This document shows positions 38,588 to 46,501 of a stretch of DNA of 53,305 bases, one piece after another. The notes beneath the pieces are model-generated. The model was not told the origin of the DNA. It saw only the letters and a list, made by a program, of their open reading frames with translations, and made no database searches. The stretch comes from Gammaproteobacteria bacterium (lineage in GTDB: Bacteria > Pseudomonadota > Gammaproteobacteria > HTCC5015), in NCBI GenBank assembly GCA_016928055.1, contig JAFGLM010000020.1:1-53305 (forward strand). The letters run 5' to 3'. The position numbers and the translations under genes were made by a program. How positions within the stretch are numbered: position 1 is the stretch's first letter; every line of letters begins with the position of its first letter.

Positions 38588-39128
38588 AAGCCTGCTCCAT
38601 CGGGCTTAGTGGCAGTTCGCCACACTGATCGAGACGCTCGCGACAGTAGGTCATTGCACGTAATACGTATTTGCGCACCATGCTTTCGCTGACACCCAGG
38701 ACATCGGCAATATCCGCGTACTCGCGCTCTTCAAACTTGTAATGCAGGAACGCCAAACGACATTTCGGTGGTAACTCGGCGATAAACCGTATCGCCAACC
38801 CAACCATCAATTCATTTTCGAGCTGCTCATCAGGTGACGGATTCGGACTGATAATTTCGTTGCCATCAAAATCACCCACTTCTTCGTAGCCACGAACTTT
38901 TCGCTGCCGCATATAGTCGGTCGCCAGATTATTGGCGACGCGAAATACGAACGCTCGTGGATTATTGATGGCCTGGGTCTTATCGTTACTCAACAACCGT
39001 TCATAGGTTTCCTGGGCGACATCATGCGCTTCCTGGACCGAACCCAGCTTGGATTGCAGAAAGTAAATCAACGCCTGGTGCTGTTGTTGATAAAATTCAA
39101 CGACCAGGGATTTTGACGTGTCCAACAT
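38559..39128 (-). CDS. FecI-like ECF sigma factor
   Basis: An extracytoplasmic-function sigma factor of 189 residues from the ATG at 39128, which has an AGGGG site just before it. Region 2 lies at about 10-85 (FYQQQHQALIYFLQSKLGS, AHDVAQETYERLL, AFVFRVANNLATDYMRQRKV). Region 4 is a helix-turn-helix near 120-175 (LPPKCRLAFLHYKFEEREYADIA, then VSESMVRKYVLRAM). With the adjacent FecR-like gene and STN receptor it forms a cell-surface signalling set, in which it would direct transcription of the receptor gene. A longer in-frame start at 39191 is less likely. Confidence 0.92.
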   Translation of the reverse strand: MLDTSKSLVVEFYQQQHQALIYFLQSKLGSVQEAHDVAQETYERLLSNDKTQAINNPRAFVFRVANNLATDYMRQRKVRGYEEVGDFDGNEIISPNPSPDEQLENELMVGLAIRFIAELPPKCRLAFLHYKFEEREYADIADVLGVSESMVRKYVLRAMTYCRERLDQCGELPLSPMEQAYAQGEHDRH

Positions 39129-39251
39129 ACCCCTGCCTTTTCTGACCACAAGACCCAGCAGCATTTTCACCGACCGGGCTCGAAATAACAAGTCCAGCAG
39201 CTCTAATACGGCCCGGGTTCCGGGTAACCAGCCTATAGGCTACGCTGAAAC

Positions 39252-39791
39252 TCAGGGCAGCATTCGGCGTAAAACATCGTCTTTCATAACAAAGTGATGC
39301 AGCAAAGCAGCCAGGATATGCAGAGCCACTAACACCAGCAGCACGATGGGTAGCATTTCATGGACTTCGTGCAGGGTATGCGCCATTTCTTTATTCGCGG
39401 ATGCCAGGGATGGGAAAACAAACCAACCAAAGAAACCGACCGGCCGCCCTGCCAGTGACGACATCAACCAGCCGGACAGGGGAATGGCAAACAGCAGCAG
39501 ATACAGGGTGTCATGCACCGCTCTCGCCAACCAGCGTTGGTATTTATTCTGCGTGGCAGGCAATACCGGCACCGGATTCAACCAGCGCCAGATCAGGCGC
39601 AGCGCAACCAGGAGCAGTATCAGCATACCCATCGCTTTATGCAACCCGACAATCTGAACCTTCTCCGCGCCGGACGGCAAATCATCAAAAACAGCCACCA
39701 GAATAAACTGCCCGATGATCATCAACACAATCAACCAGTGAAATAATTGTGCAATAGCACCATAGCGTTCTGACGTGTTTTTCCACTGCAT
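39252..39791 (-). CDS. cytochrome b561
   Basis: A 179-residue diheme membrane cytochrome of the bacterial b561 family. It moves electrons between quinols and periplasmic acceptors, and in E. coli CybB is a superoxide:quinone oxidoreductase. It has four membrane helices. Candidate heme ligands are His18 (AQLFHWLIV), His51 (GLHKAMG), His144 (HEVHEML) and His158 (VALHILAAL), the usual spacing. It begins MQWKNTSERYGAIAQ, typical of the family. It lies upstream of the sigma-factor gene on the same strand with a gap of about 120 bases, and any functional link is unproven. Confidence 0.9.
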   Translation of the reverse strand: MQWKNTSERYGAIAQLFHWLIVLMIIGQFILVAVFDDLPSGAEKVQIVGLHKAMGMLILLLVALRLIWRWLNPVPVLPATQNKYQRWLARAVHDTLYLLLFAIPLSGWLMSSLAGRPVGFFGWFVFPSLASANKEMAHTLHEVHEMLPIVLLVLVALHILAALLHHFVMKDDVLRRMLP

Positions 39792-39900
39792 TGGTCAGCT
39801 CTCGTCGTATTCCCAGCACCAGCTTTATACACCATATTTTTAAATCTCGCTGCCGCTAATCAGCAAAGAATCTATCTATCGATAAGCAAGAAACTGTCTA

Positions 39901-39929
39901 TTGGCAATATTAATTGAAAAGGTTATAGT
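39901..39929 (+). promoter_or_regulatory. strong sigma-70 promoter of the leu leader
   Basis: TTGGCA (39901-39906), a 17-base spacer and TATAGT (39924-39929). The predicted start site (about 39935-39937) coincides with the ATG of the leader peptide, so the leader may be translated from a leaderless transcript. Confidence 0.72.
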
Positions 39930-39936
39930 CCGTTGC

Positions 39937-40032
39937 ATGTTGACTCATGCTTACCATCAGAATTCCTTTAGTGCGCGCTGTTGCAAGACGGCGTCGTACC
40001 TGCCTTTAGCTCTGCTCCTGCTGCTGCCCTAG
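39937..40032 (+). CDS. leucine-rich leader peptide for leuA attenuation
   Basis: A 31-codon open frame from the ATG at 39937 to the TAG at 40030-40032. The last eleven residues read YLPLALLLLLP, with seven leucine codons (CTG, TTA and CTC among them) within nine positions. This is the classic design of a transcription-attenuation leader such as LeuL: ribosomes stall at the Leu run when charged tRNA-Leu is scarce. A hairpin TGCCC-TAGT-GGGCA overlaps the stop. Further on, GC-containing stems precede T-rich tracts (about 40076-40094), which could form the attenuator, though I cannot fold it with certainty. leuA begins 126 bases after the stop. Upstream, 39792-39900 holds nothing else I can name. 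Confidence 0.75.
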   Translation: MLTHAYHQNSFSARCCKTASYLPLALLLLLP

Positions 40033-40158
40033 TGGGCAAAAAACGCAAGCCTGGCGAGGTTATACGCAACCCAACATTTATTTTTCATTTTTTTAGCAAG
40101 CATCCGTATAGTTGCTGTATTTGTATAATCCAGCGGCGGATGCAAACGGAGTCAGATC

Positions 40159-41706
40159 ATGAGCAAAGACCGTTTAATTATTTTTGATACCACGCTTCGC
40201 GACGGCGAGCAAAGTCCCGGTGCCTCGATGACCAAGGATGAAAAGCTGAGGATCGCCCGCGCCCTCGAACGCATGCGGGTCGATGTCATTGAAGCCGGTT
40301 TTCCGATTGCCAGTCAGGGCGACTTTGACGCGGTGCAGGCCATTGCCGAAGCCATAAAAGACAGCGTTGTTTGCGGCCTGGCCCGCGCGACGGATATGGA
40401 TATTGATCGTGCCGGCGAAGCGGTCAAAGCCGCCAACGCGCCCCGCATTCATACCTTTATCGCAACGTCTCCTATTCATATGGAGAAGAAATTGCGTATG
40501 CAACCGGATGAAGTGGTCGCGGCGGCCATACGCGCCGTTAAGCGCGCGCGTCAATACACGGATGATGTGGATTTTTCACCGGAAGATGCCGGCCGCTCGG
40601 ACATTGATTTTCTGTGCCGGGTTGTTGAGGAAACCATCAAAGCCGGTGCCACCACCATCAACATACCGGACACCGTGGGTTATAACCTGCCAAATCAGTA
40701 CGCCGGTTTGATCAGAGCATTGATTGAACGCGTACCCAACTCGGACAAGGCCATTTTCTCCACGCATTGCCATAATGATCTTGGTTTGGCCGTCGCCAAT
40801 TCATTGGAAGCCGTCCTGGCCGGCGCCCGCCAGGTCGAATGCACGATTAACGGTCTCGGTGAACGCGCCGGTAATGCCGCGCTCGAAGAAGTCGTTATGA
40901 CTGTGCGCACCCGGCAGGATATTTTTGGCTGCGATACCAATCTCGATACCACGCAGATCATGAATTGCTCACGGCTGGTCTCCAATATCACCGGTTTTGC
41001 GGTACAGCGTAATAAAGCGATTGTGGGAGCCAATGCCTTTGCACATGAATCCGGTATTCATCAGGACGGCGTTATCAAACACAGGGAAACCTACGAGATT
41101 ATGCGGGCCGAAGATGTCGGTTGGTCCAGCAATAAACTGGTGTTGGGTAAACTTTCCGGCCGCAATGCCTTTCGCAAGCGCTTGCAGGAGCTCGGCGTGG
41201 AATTTGAATCTGAAGAAACGTTGAACAGCGTCTTTCAGAATTTCAAAACATTAGCGGATAAGAAAGATGAAATTTTTGATGAAGATCTGGTCGCACTCGC
41301 CACCGAGTCTCAGCTTGAGGCCGAAAATGAATCCATCAAGCTGGTGGCGATGAAGGTTCACAGCGAGACCGGTGAAACACCCGAAGCAACTGTCACCTTG
41401 AGCATTGATGGCGTCGAACAAACCAGCACCGCGCATGGCGATGGTCAGGTTGACGCGACATTCAAAGCCATTGAAGCGGTTGCAAAAAGCGAGTCAAAGC
41501 TGGAATTGTATTCAGTGAACAGTATCACCGGCGGCACCGATGCCCAGGGTGAAGTGAGTGTCAGGCTGAAATACGATGGCCGGGTGGTAAACGGCCAGGG
41601 AGCGGATACCGATATCGTGATTGCTTCAGCGCGCGCCTATATCAATGCACTGAACAAGCTGCGTATCAATCAGGAAAAAGCACACCCGCAATTAAGCTCG
41701 GTGTAA
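40159..41706 (+). CDS. leuA: 2-isopropylmalate synthase
   Basis: The first committed enzyme of leucine synthesis. It condenses acetyl-CoA with 2-oxoisovalerate in the cytoplasm. It is 515 residues, the common long bacterial form. The HMGL-like TIM barrel (about 1-280) opens with [16 protein letters not shown], and the metal-binding HxH is in [10 protein letters not shown] with [14 protein letters not shown] after it. The linker [17 protein letters not shown] and the C-terminal regulatory dimer domain (about 390-510), which binds leucine for feedback inhibition, are intact. The ATG follows a GGAG site. Leucine control is thus twofold here: the upstream leader and the allosteric domain. No other leu or ilv gene is adjacent. 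Confidence 0.96.
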   Translation: MSKDRLIIFDTTLRDGEQSPGASMTKDEKLRIARALERMRVDVIEAGFPIASQGDFDAVQAIAEAIKDSVVCGLARATDMDIDRAGEAVKAANAPRIHTFIATSPIHMEKKLRMQPDEVVAAAIRAVKRARQYTDDVDFSPEDAGRSDIDFLCRVVEETIKAGATTINIPDTVGYNLPNQYAGLIRALIERVPNSDKAIFSTHCHNDLGLAVANSLEAVLAGARQVECTINGLGERAGNAALEEVVMTVRTRQDIFGCDTNLDTTQIMNCSRLVSNITGFAVQRNKAIVGANAFAHESGIHQDGVIKHRETYEIMRAEDVGWSSNKLVLGKLSGRNAFRKRLQELGVEFESEETLNSVFQNFKTLADKKDEIFDEDLVALATESQLEAENESIKLVAMKVHSETGETPEATVTLSIDGVEQTSTAHGDGQVDATFKAIEAVAKSESKLELYSVNSITGGTDAQGEVSVRLKYDGRVVNGQGADTDIVIASARAYINALNKLRINQEKAHPQLSSV

Positions 41707-41721
41707 TTGAGGAAAAACGCA

Positions 41722-41753
41722 GGGGAAAGAATTTATTCTTTCCCCTTATTTTT
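41722..41753 (+). terminator. intrinsic terminator after leuA
   Basis: GGGGAAAGAA (41722-41731) pairs with TTCTTTCCCC (41736-41745) around a TTTA loop and is followed by TTATTTTTT. The hairpin overlaps the last codons and stop of the convergent M23 peptidase gene. Confidence 0.88.
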
Positions 41754-42584
41754 TAGAACCTCACTCATTGGCGGTACCAACAGTGCGGGGTCCATCTTGG
41801 TATCAAACCAGTTCAAGCCCCAGTGCAAGTGCGGTCCGGTGGCACGCCCGGTCATGCCGACTTCCGCAATCGGCTCACCCTGTTTCACTTCCTGCCCTTC
41901 GCGTACCAGAATTTTACTCAGGTGAATATACATCGTTGAAATACCGTGACCATGCTGGATAAATAATGTGCCACCGGTATAAAACATATCGCTATGAACC
42001 AGCGTCACCACACCGTCTGCCGGTGCCACCACGGGGGTTCCTTCGGGCACCGCGATATCCACTCCAACATGAGGCCGCTTAGGCTGCCCGTTGAGTATCC
42101 GGCGGCTGCCAAAGATACCACTGAGGCGTCCGGTTACCGGCCAGATAAAATCCGATAGAAAATCAGTGCGCGCATCGTTACGCGCACGCGCTGCGTTAAT
42201 GAGTTGCTGTTCCACCTGGATACGCTTCAATTCTTCAGCGTTTGGCTCTACTGTGTTTTTTGGCAAACCATCAATGCGTTGTTCATCGTACTTGCGCGGC
42301 TTGAGGTTGATCGGTTCAATTTCCTGAAAACCGTTGGCAAAGCGAATATTGAGCTCCGATTTAAGCGGCGCATCGCGACCGAAACCCAGCACAAAATAAC
42401 CATCCGGCGATACTTTTAATTCCCGGTTCTGATACACAACCCGCGCATCGGGACTGGTATGACCGATAACCATTCCACCCTGGGTCAAATCACCCCTTAA
42501 TTCAACCGCCTGCGAAACCAGACTGCTGCAAAACAAAAAAAGAAAAAACACGGATTTCGCTAAACCAATCATTTTGTTGAACAC
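41733..42584 (-). CDS. M23 family (LytM-type) metallopeptidase
   Basis: A secreted 283-residue peptidoglycan endopeptidase-like protein. The signal peptide (about 1-26) ends SLVSQA. An N-terminal beta-domain (27-95) precedes a helical linker, and the LytM domain occupies about 150-260. Zinc-site residues are present: His172 and Asp176 in PHVGVDIAVP, His220 in TMYIHLS, and His251-x-His253 in GPHLHWGL, so it should be an active enzyme rather than a degenerate EnvC/NlpD activator. It probably acts in the periplasm on cell-wall cross-links. It converges on leuA, and its 3' end lies within leuA's terminator. The rhombosortase gene is 31 bases upstream on the same strand. Confidence 0.9.
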   Translation of the reverse strand: MFNKMIGLAKSVFFLFLFCSSLVSQAVELRGDLTQGGMVIGHTSPDARVVYQNRELKVSPDGYFVLGFGRDAPLKSELNIRFANGFQEIEPINLKPRKYDEQRIDGLPKNTVEPNAEELKRIQVEQQLINAARARNDARTDFLSDFIWPVTGRLSGIFGSRRILNGQPKRPHVGVDIAVPEGTPVVAPADGVVTLVHSDMFYTGGTLFIQHGHGISTMYIHLSKILVREGQEVKQGEPIAEVGMTGRATGPHLHWGLNWFDTKMDPALLVPPMSEVLKNKGKE

Positions 42585-42615
42585 CCTTTTCTTCCAGTTA
42601 ATACGCTGCTGATCA

Positions 42616-43251
42616 TTAAGGCGAGCTGCAGATTTTACTACGTGTAAAAAAAACGATCTGCTGGGTTAAGGCAACCATCACACCGGCAATGGCACCATAG
42701 GCATGCGCCACCACCACAACCGGTCCGCCCGAGGAATGCTCCGAACCCGGCAGCGGCCCGACGGTTTGTTCCCAGATCAGTTTCCCGGTCACCACCGCCA
42801 GCACCAGCAGGGTAAAACCCGGTTGTTGCCGCAGCTGCTGCAACAAACCCGCGATCAATAAACCATGCAAAGCTCCAGATAAACCGACATACCAACCGAC
42901 ATTCGGGCTGAACAAGTACAAACCCATTCCCACCAGCAGGCAGCAGATTAATAGTACAACCGTTATCCAGAGAGCACGCAGCGGTGGAACCAGTAATGCC
43001 CAAACCAGCACCAAACCGAAAGAATTCAGCAACCAGTGCGACCACCCCAGATGCACGAAATTTCCGCTTAGCAGGCGCCAGAACTGACCCGCCTCGATCA
43101 GATCACGCTGATAGCGTAGCAGTAAGGTCCAGTCCAGTAATTGAAATAAACCACATAACATCACAAACAGCAGTGGTGGACTCCAGATGATTAGGGTTCG
43201 CCTCAGGGTCTGCTTCTGCGTTACCATAGTCTGCTCATTTTTGGGTTGCAT
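42616..43251 (-). CDS. rhombosortase-like intramembrane serine protease
   Basis: A rhomboid-family protein of about 211 residues with six membrane segments. The HWLLNSFGL element, the catalytic Ser in VGLSGALHGLL and the His in VVAHAYGAIAG are in rhomboid order. The small size and Ala/His pattern fit rhombosortases, which cleave GlyGly-CTERM tails of proteins routed to the type II secretion system. It lies directly divergent from gspG, which supports this assignment. No GlyGly-CTERM substrate was found in the window. I chose the ATG at 43251. ATG 43227 is also possible, whereas the longest frame (to 43353) would run into gspG. Confidence 0.8.
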   Translation of the reverse strand: MQPKNEQTMVTQKQTLRRTLIIWSPPLLFVMLCGLFQLLDWTLLLRYQRDLIEAGQFWRLLSGNFVHLGWSHWLLNSFGLVLVWALLVPPLRALWITVVLLICCLLVGMGLYLFSPNVGWYVGLSGALHGLLIAGLLQQLRQQPGFTLLVLAVVTGKLIWEQTVGPLPGSEHSSGGPVVVVAHAYGAIAGVMVALTQQIVFFTRSKICSSP

Positions 43252-43332
43252 CGACTCATTTGTATCCGGCAGTGTGGTCAAACTTCCGGTTTCAGGCAAG
43301 TAAGGAATAACGTAAACAGGTATCTCGTTGTT

Positions 43333-43773
43333 ATGAAAATAAACTCTATGCAAAAAATAAAACAGTCAGGTTTCACCCTGATCGAAATCATGGTCGTGGT
43401 GGTGATTCTTGGCATTCTGGCTGCGGTGGTCGTCCCTAAAATTATGGATAGGCCGGATCAGGCCAAAATGGTTCGCGCTAAAGCGGATGTGCAGGCAATT
43501 GTCAGCGCGCTGAATATGTACAAGCTGGACAATCATCGTTACCCCGCCAGCGATCAGGGTTTACTGGCATTGGTGGAACAGCCCAGCGGTAGCGATAGCA
43601 CAAAAAACTGGAAACAGGGCGGCTACCTTGACAGCGTTCCCAAAGATCCATGGGGCAACGAATATCGCTACTTAAATCCCGGCCAGCACGGCGGCATCGA
43701 TGTCTACTCTCTGGGTGCTGATGGACAGGAAGGCGGCGAAGGCGTGGATGGCGATATTGGCAATTGGGATTAA
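43333..43773 (+). CDS. gspG: type II secretion major pseudopilin GspG
   Basis: The main pseudopilin of the type II secretion piston, cleaved and methylated by GspO. From the ATG at 43333 it is 146 residues. The prepilin site is SG/FTLIEIMVVVVILGIL. Downstream features are LNMYKLDNHRYPASDQGL, the calcium-site region and the C-terminal GADGQEGG...DIGNWD, all typical of GspG. ATG 43348 is an alternative start with a 5-residue shorter leader. It is the first of eight same-strand gsp genes, with no gspC, D, E or F upstream. Confidence 0.95.
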   Translation: MKINSMQKIKQSGFTLIEIMVVVVILGILAAVVVPKIMDRPDQAKMVRAKADVQAIVSALNMYKLDNHRYPASDQGLLALVEQPSGSDSTKNWKQGGYLDSVPKDPWGNEYRYLNPGQHGGIDVYSLGADGQEGGEGVDGDIGNWD

Positions 43774-43791
43774 CCGTCATTTCGCGTTGCA

Positions 43792-44334
43792 GTGCTGGTG
43801 AAAATCACCCGTCGTTTAAAACCTGTTGCGGGCGCCGGCTTCACCCTGCTGGAGTTGCTGGTGGTGTTGATCATCATCAGCGTTGTCGTGAGCGGTGCCA
43901 TGCTCGCAATCGGCGATCCGGCTGCCGACACGATTAAGGAGGAAAATCAGCGCCTGATGGCATTGATTGAAATGGCGCAAGAACAAGCCATTCTGCAATC
44001 GCGCGATATCGGTATTGGATTCTGGCAGGACGGTTATAACTTCATGCAACCGACCGGTGCCTTGAACGAAGTGGGTGAAGCGGTCTGGCAGTTACTTAGC
44101 GACGATATCCTGCGTCAGCGGGCGTTGCCGGAAGGCATGCTGCTGCAACTGAAGCTGGAAGGTATCGAGATAACAATGAATGCCGTGGCAGTCGATCACC
44201 CGCAAGTTACGCTCTTGTCCAGCGGTGAAATTTCACCGTTCGAATTGTTACTGACTTACGGCGATCAACTCAAAGCCGGCTTTAGTGTTGATCCTCTTGG
44301 CACGATTGAGCTACTCGAACCCGAACAATATTAG
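43792..44334 (+). CDS. gspH: type II secretion minor pseudopilin GspH
   Basis: A 180-residue pseudopilin starting at GTG. The prepilin motif AG/FTLLELLVVLIIISVV lies near residues 15-31. The C-terminal globular domain contains IGIGFWQDGYNF and ends GTIELLEPEQY, as in GspH. It sits at or near the tip of the pseudopilus and is probably cleaved by the prepilin peptidase encoded elsewhere. It lies 18 bases after gspG and 6 bases before gspI. Confidence 0.88.
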   Translation: MLVKITRRLKPVAGAGFTLLELLVVLIIISVVVSGAMLAIGDPAADTIKEENQRLMALIEMAQEQAILQSRDIGIGFWQDGYNFMQPTGALNEVGEAVWQLLSDDILRQRALPEGMLLQLKLEGIEITMNAVAVDHPQVTLLSSGEISPFELLLTYGDQLKAGFSVDPLGTIELLEPEQY

Positions 44335-44340
44335 CCTCCC

Positions 44341-44808
44341 ATGCGCCCCTCCCTTTCCTGCCGCCGCCGCACCGGTTTTACCTTGCTCGAAGTACTGGTG
44401 GCATTGGCGGTGGTCGGTATTGCGCTGGTAGCGGTCATTAAAACCGCCGGTGATACCGCTGCCGGTACCGGCTATCTCAAGCAAAAAACCTTTGCGCACT
44501 GGATTGCGATGAACCGGATGGAAGAACTTCGTATCGAGGGTCAGTGGCTGCGGGTCGGCGTGCAAAGCGGCGAAGTCGAATTAATGGGGCAGGAATGGCG
44601 TTGGCTGCAAAAAGTCAGCAAGTCACCTAACGAGCTGACTGAGAATGCCATGCGCATCGTTGAAGTGTCCGTTATACCGGTCGAGGGTGGCGACGAAGAT
44701 CATCCGCTGATCACCATGACGGGGTTCCTGATCAATCCCAATTTACTGGCACAACAAAATCAACGTTCCGGCAACAGCGATCCATCGGGAACGGAGACAA
44801 CACCGTGA
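44341..44808 (+). CDS. gspI: type II secretion minor pseudopilin GspI
   Basis: A 155-residue pseudopilin whose prepilin motif TG/FTLLEVLVALAVVGIAL starts near residue 12. KTFAHWIAMNRMEELRIEG near 45-63 matches the conserved GspI helix (WxAxNxxxxLR). GspI nucleates the GspI-J-K tip complex. Its stop overlaps the start of gspJ by 4 bases. Confidence 0.9.
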   Translation: MRPSLSCRRRTGFTLLEVLVALAVVGIALVAVIKTAGDTAAGTGYLKQKTFAHWIAMNRMEELRIEGQWLRVGVQSGEVELMGQEWRWLQKVSKSPNELTENAMRIVEVSVIPVEGGDEDHPLITMTGFLINPNLLAQQNQRSGNSDPSGTETTP

Positions 44809-45419
44809 CCGCAGTCAATCAAAAACAGCTGCTTAAAGGTTTTACCTTACTGGAATTACTGGTGGCGATGGCCGTATTTGCCGCGCTGGCGGTGGCCGCG
44901 TATGGCAGCCTCAATTCGGTGCTGAAAACCCGGGACCATACCAGCAAAGCAGCCGTATCCCTGCAACGCCTGCAAATGGGCATGACGATTTTACAGCGTG
45001 ATTTTATGCAACTGACCGATACCAGCGCCCGCGATGAATACGGCGATTTACTGTCTCCGTTTATCACACCATCCGATAACAGCAACCTGCTTGAATTTAC
45101 CCACTCGGGCTGGAATAACCCCACCAATCAGCCACGCAGTAATTTACAACGTGTCGCCTATGAACTGGAAGACAATACGCTCTACCGGGAATACTGGCCG
45201 CAACTACAGCCTGGCTCAAGACAGGAACCCGTTCGGGCTATTTTGCTTGAAGACATCGAGGAGGTGGAATTTGAATTTCTGGATCGAAGCAAGGACCGCT
45301 GGCACGCAGAATGGCCACCGCTCAATTCCACCAGCACCGATTTACCGGTTGCTGTTCGTTTGACGATTACCTTTACCAACGAGACGGAAATCGTCCGTCT
45401 GTTTGGGATCAATCAATGA
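44805..45419 (+). CDS. gspJ: type II secretion minor pseudopilin GspJ
   Basis: A 204-residue pseudopilin starting at GTG. The prepilin motif KG/FTLLELLVAMAVFAALA begins near residue 12. The central LQRLQMGMTILQRDFMQL and the GspJ-type strands LLEFTHSGW and RVAYELEDNTLYREYWP are clear. It pairs with GspI and GspK at the tip. It is coupled to gspI upstream and to gspK downstream by overlapping start/stop codons. Confidence 0.92.
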   Translation: MTAVNQKQLLKGFTLLELLVAMAVFAALAVAAYGSLNSVLKTRDHTSKAAVSLQRLQMGMTILQRDFMQLTDTSARDEYGDLLSPFITPSDNSNLLEFTHSGWNNPTNQPRSNLQRVAYELEDNTLYREYWPQLQPGSRQEPVRAILLEDIEEVEFEFLDRSKDRWHAEWPPLNSTSTDLPVAVRLTITFTNETEIVRLFGINQ

Positions 45420-46495
45420 TGCGGGCAGGCAAAACGCAGACCCGGCAGCGAGGGGTCGCATTAATCACCGCGCTGTTGATATTGGCGATTGCCACGACGG
45501 CGGCGGCGTTTCTGGTCCAACAGCTGAATTTATCGATACGCCGCAGTGGCAATATCATCAATAGCAACCAGACCTATTTATATGCGCTGGGAGCTGAAAC
45601 GCTGGCCATTATCGGCCTCAATGAAGATGCCAAAGACAATAAGATCGACAGTTATGACGATATCTGGTCTATGGAATTTGATCCCTTTCCGGTTGAAGAC
45701 GGTGCCGGTTTTATCTACGTCAAAGTCAGTGATCTGCAGGCCCGCTTCAATGTCAACAACCTGATTAAAGACGGCAGGCAGGACACGGTTTCTATCGAAC
45801 GTTTCCGTCGCTTGTTGACACTCTATGACATTGATCCGGAAGTCTGTAACGCAGTGATTGACTGGATCGACACGGACATCGACACCCAGGGAACCTACGG
45901 CGCCGAAGATGACTACTATATGGGTCTGGAACCGCCTTATCGCGCGGCCAACCGTAAACTGACCAGCGTCAGCGAATTGCGCCAGGTGCGCGGTCTGGAT
46001 ACGGCGGAACATTTTCATAAACTGGTACAACAGTTGATTGCCTTGCCGGAACGCACAGCAATCAACGTCAACTTTGCCGGTTATGAGATTCAATATGCGA
46101 TCATCGGTGACGTGCAAAAAGCGATGCAAGCTGTCAGGCATTCGCAATTCATGCTGGAACAGACGCAAGCAGGCGCCGAAGAACAACCAACCGACCTGCT
46201 GGAAATATCTGAGCCGGCTACCAATGAACATGTACTGCAACGCCCCTTTATCACGCCCAGCGCAGAGTCCGTCATACCGTATAACGATATTGACGACTAT
46301 ATTGCGCGAAACAATCTGCAGGAAGACATTAAAACCAACAAGGTCAGCAAAGAGGATTTATCGCCTAACAGCCGGTATTTTCTGGTGCTGGGTGAGTCCG
46401 AGCTGGATCGAGGTCGCACCAGTATAAAAAGTGTGTTACATCGCGATGCGAACGGTAAGATATACATCCTGTCTCGAACACTGGGTGATTTGTAA
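45416..46495 (+). CDS. gspK: type II secretion minor pseudopilin GspK
   Basis: The largest minor pseudopilin, 359 residues from the ATG at 45416, which overlaps the gspJ TGA. A second ATG follows directly. The prepilin motif RG/VALITALLILAIATTAAA lacks the usual Glu5, as expected for GspK at the very tip. The SAM-like domain includes RFNVNNLIKDG, CNAVIDWIDTDIDTQGTYGAEDDYYMG (residues about 140-170) and SVSELRQVRGL. It caps the pseudopilus and contacts substrate or secretin. The annotated frame extends further upstream, but only from here does the prepilin leader have normal length. Confidence 0.93.
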   Translation: MMRAGKTQTRQRGVALITALLILAIATTAAAFLVQQLNLSIRRSGNIINSNQTYLYALGAETLAIIGLNEDAKDNKIDSYDDIWSMEFDPFPVEDGAGFIYVKVSDLQARFNVNNLIKDGRQDTVSIERFRRLLTLYDIDPEVCNAVIDWIDTDIDTQGTYGAEDDYYMGLEPPYRAANRKLTSVSELRQVRGLDTAEHFHKLVQQLIALPERTAINVNFAGYEIQYAIIGDVQKAMQAVRHSQFMLEQTQAGAEEQPTDLLEISEPATNEHVLQRPFITPSAESVIPYNDIDDYIARNNLQEDIKTNKVSKEDLSPNSRYFLVLGESELDRGRTSIKSVLHRDANGKIYILSRTLGDL

Positions 46496-46501
46496 TTCGA
46501 C

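Noticed and set aside
40124..40129. TATAAT just before leuA as a second promoter
   Set aside because: No -35 element at suitable distance, and the leader promoter is much better.
40033..40158. A defined attenuator terminator after the leu leader
   Set aside because: Several short stems (GCG/CGC, GGTT/AACC) and T-rich tracts are present, but no single strong hairpin-plus-U-run stands out, so it is mentioned only as a possibility.
45578..46240. Long open frame antisense to gspK
   Set aside because: It lies wholly within a confidently identified gene, has no family resemblance and no independent start signals.
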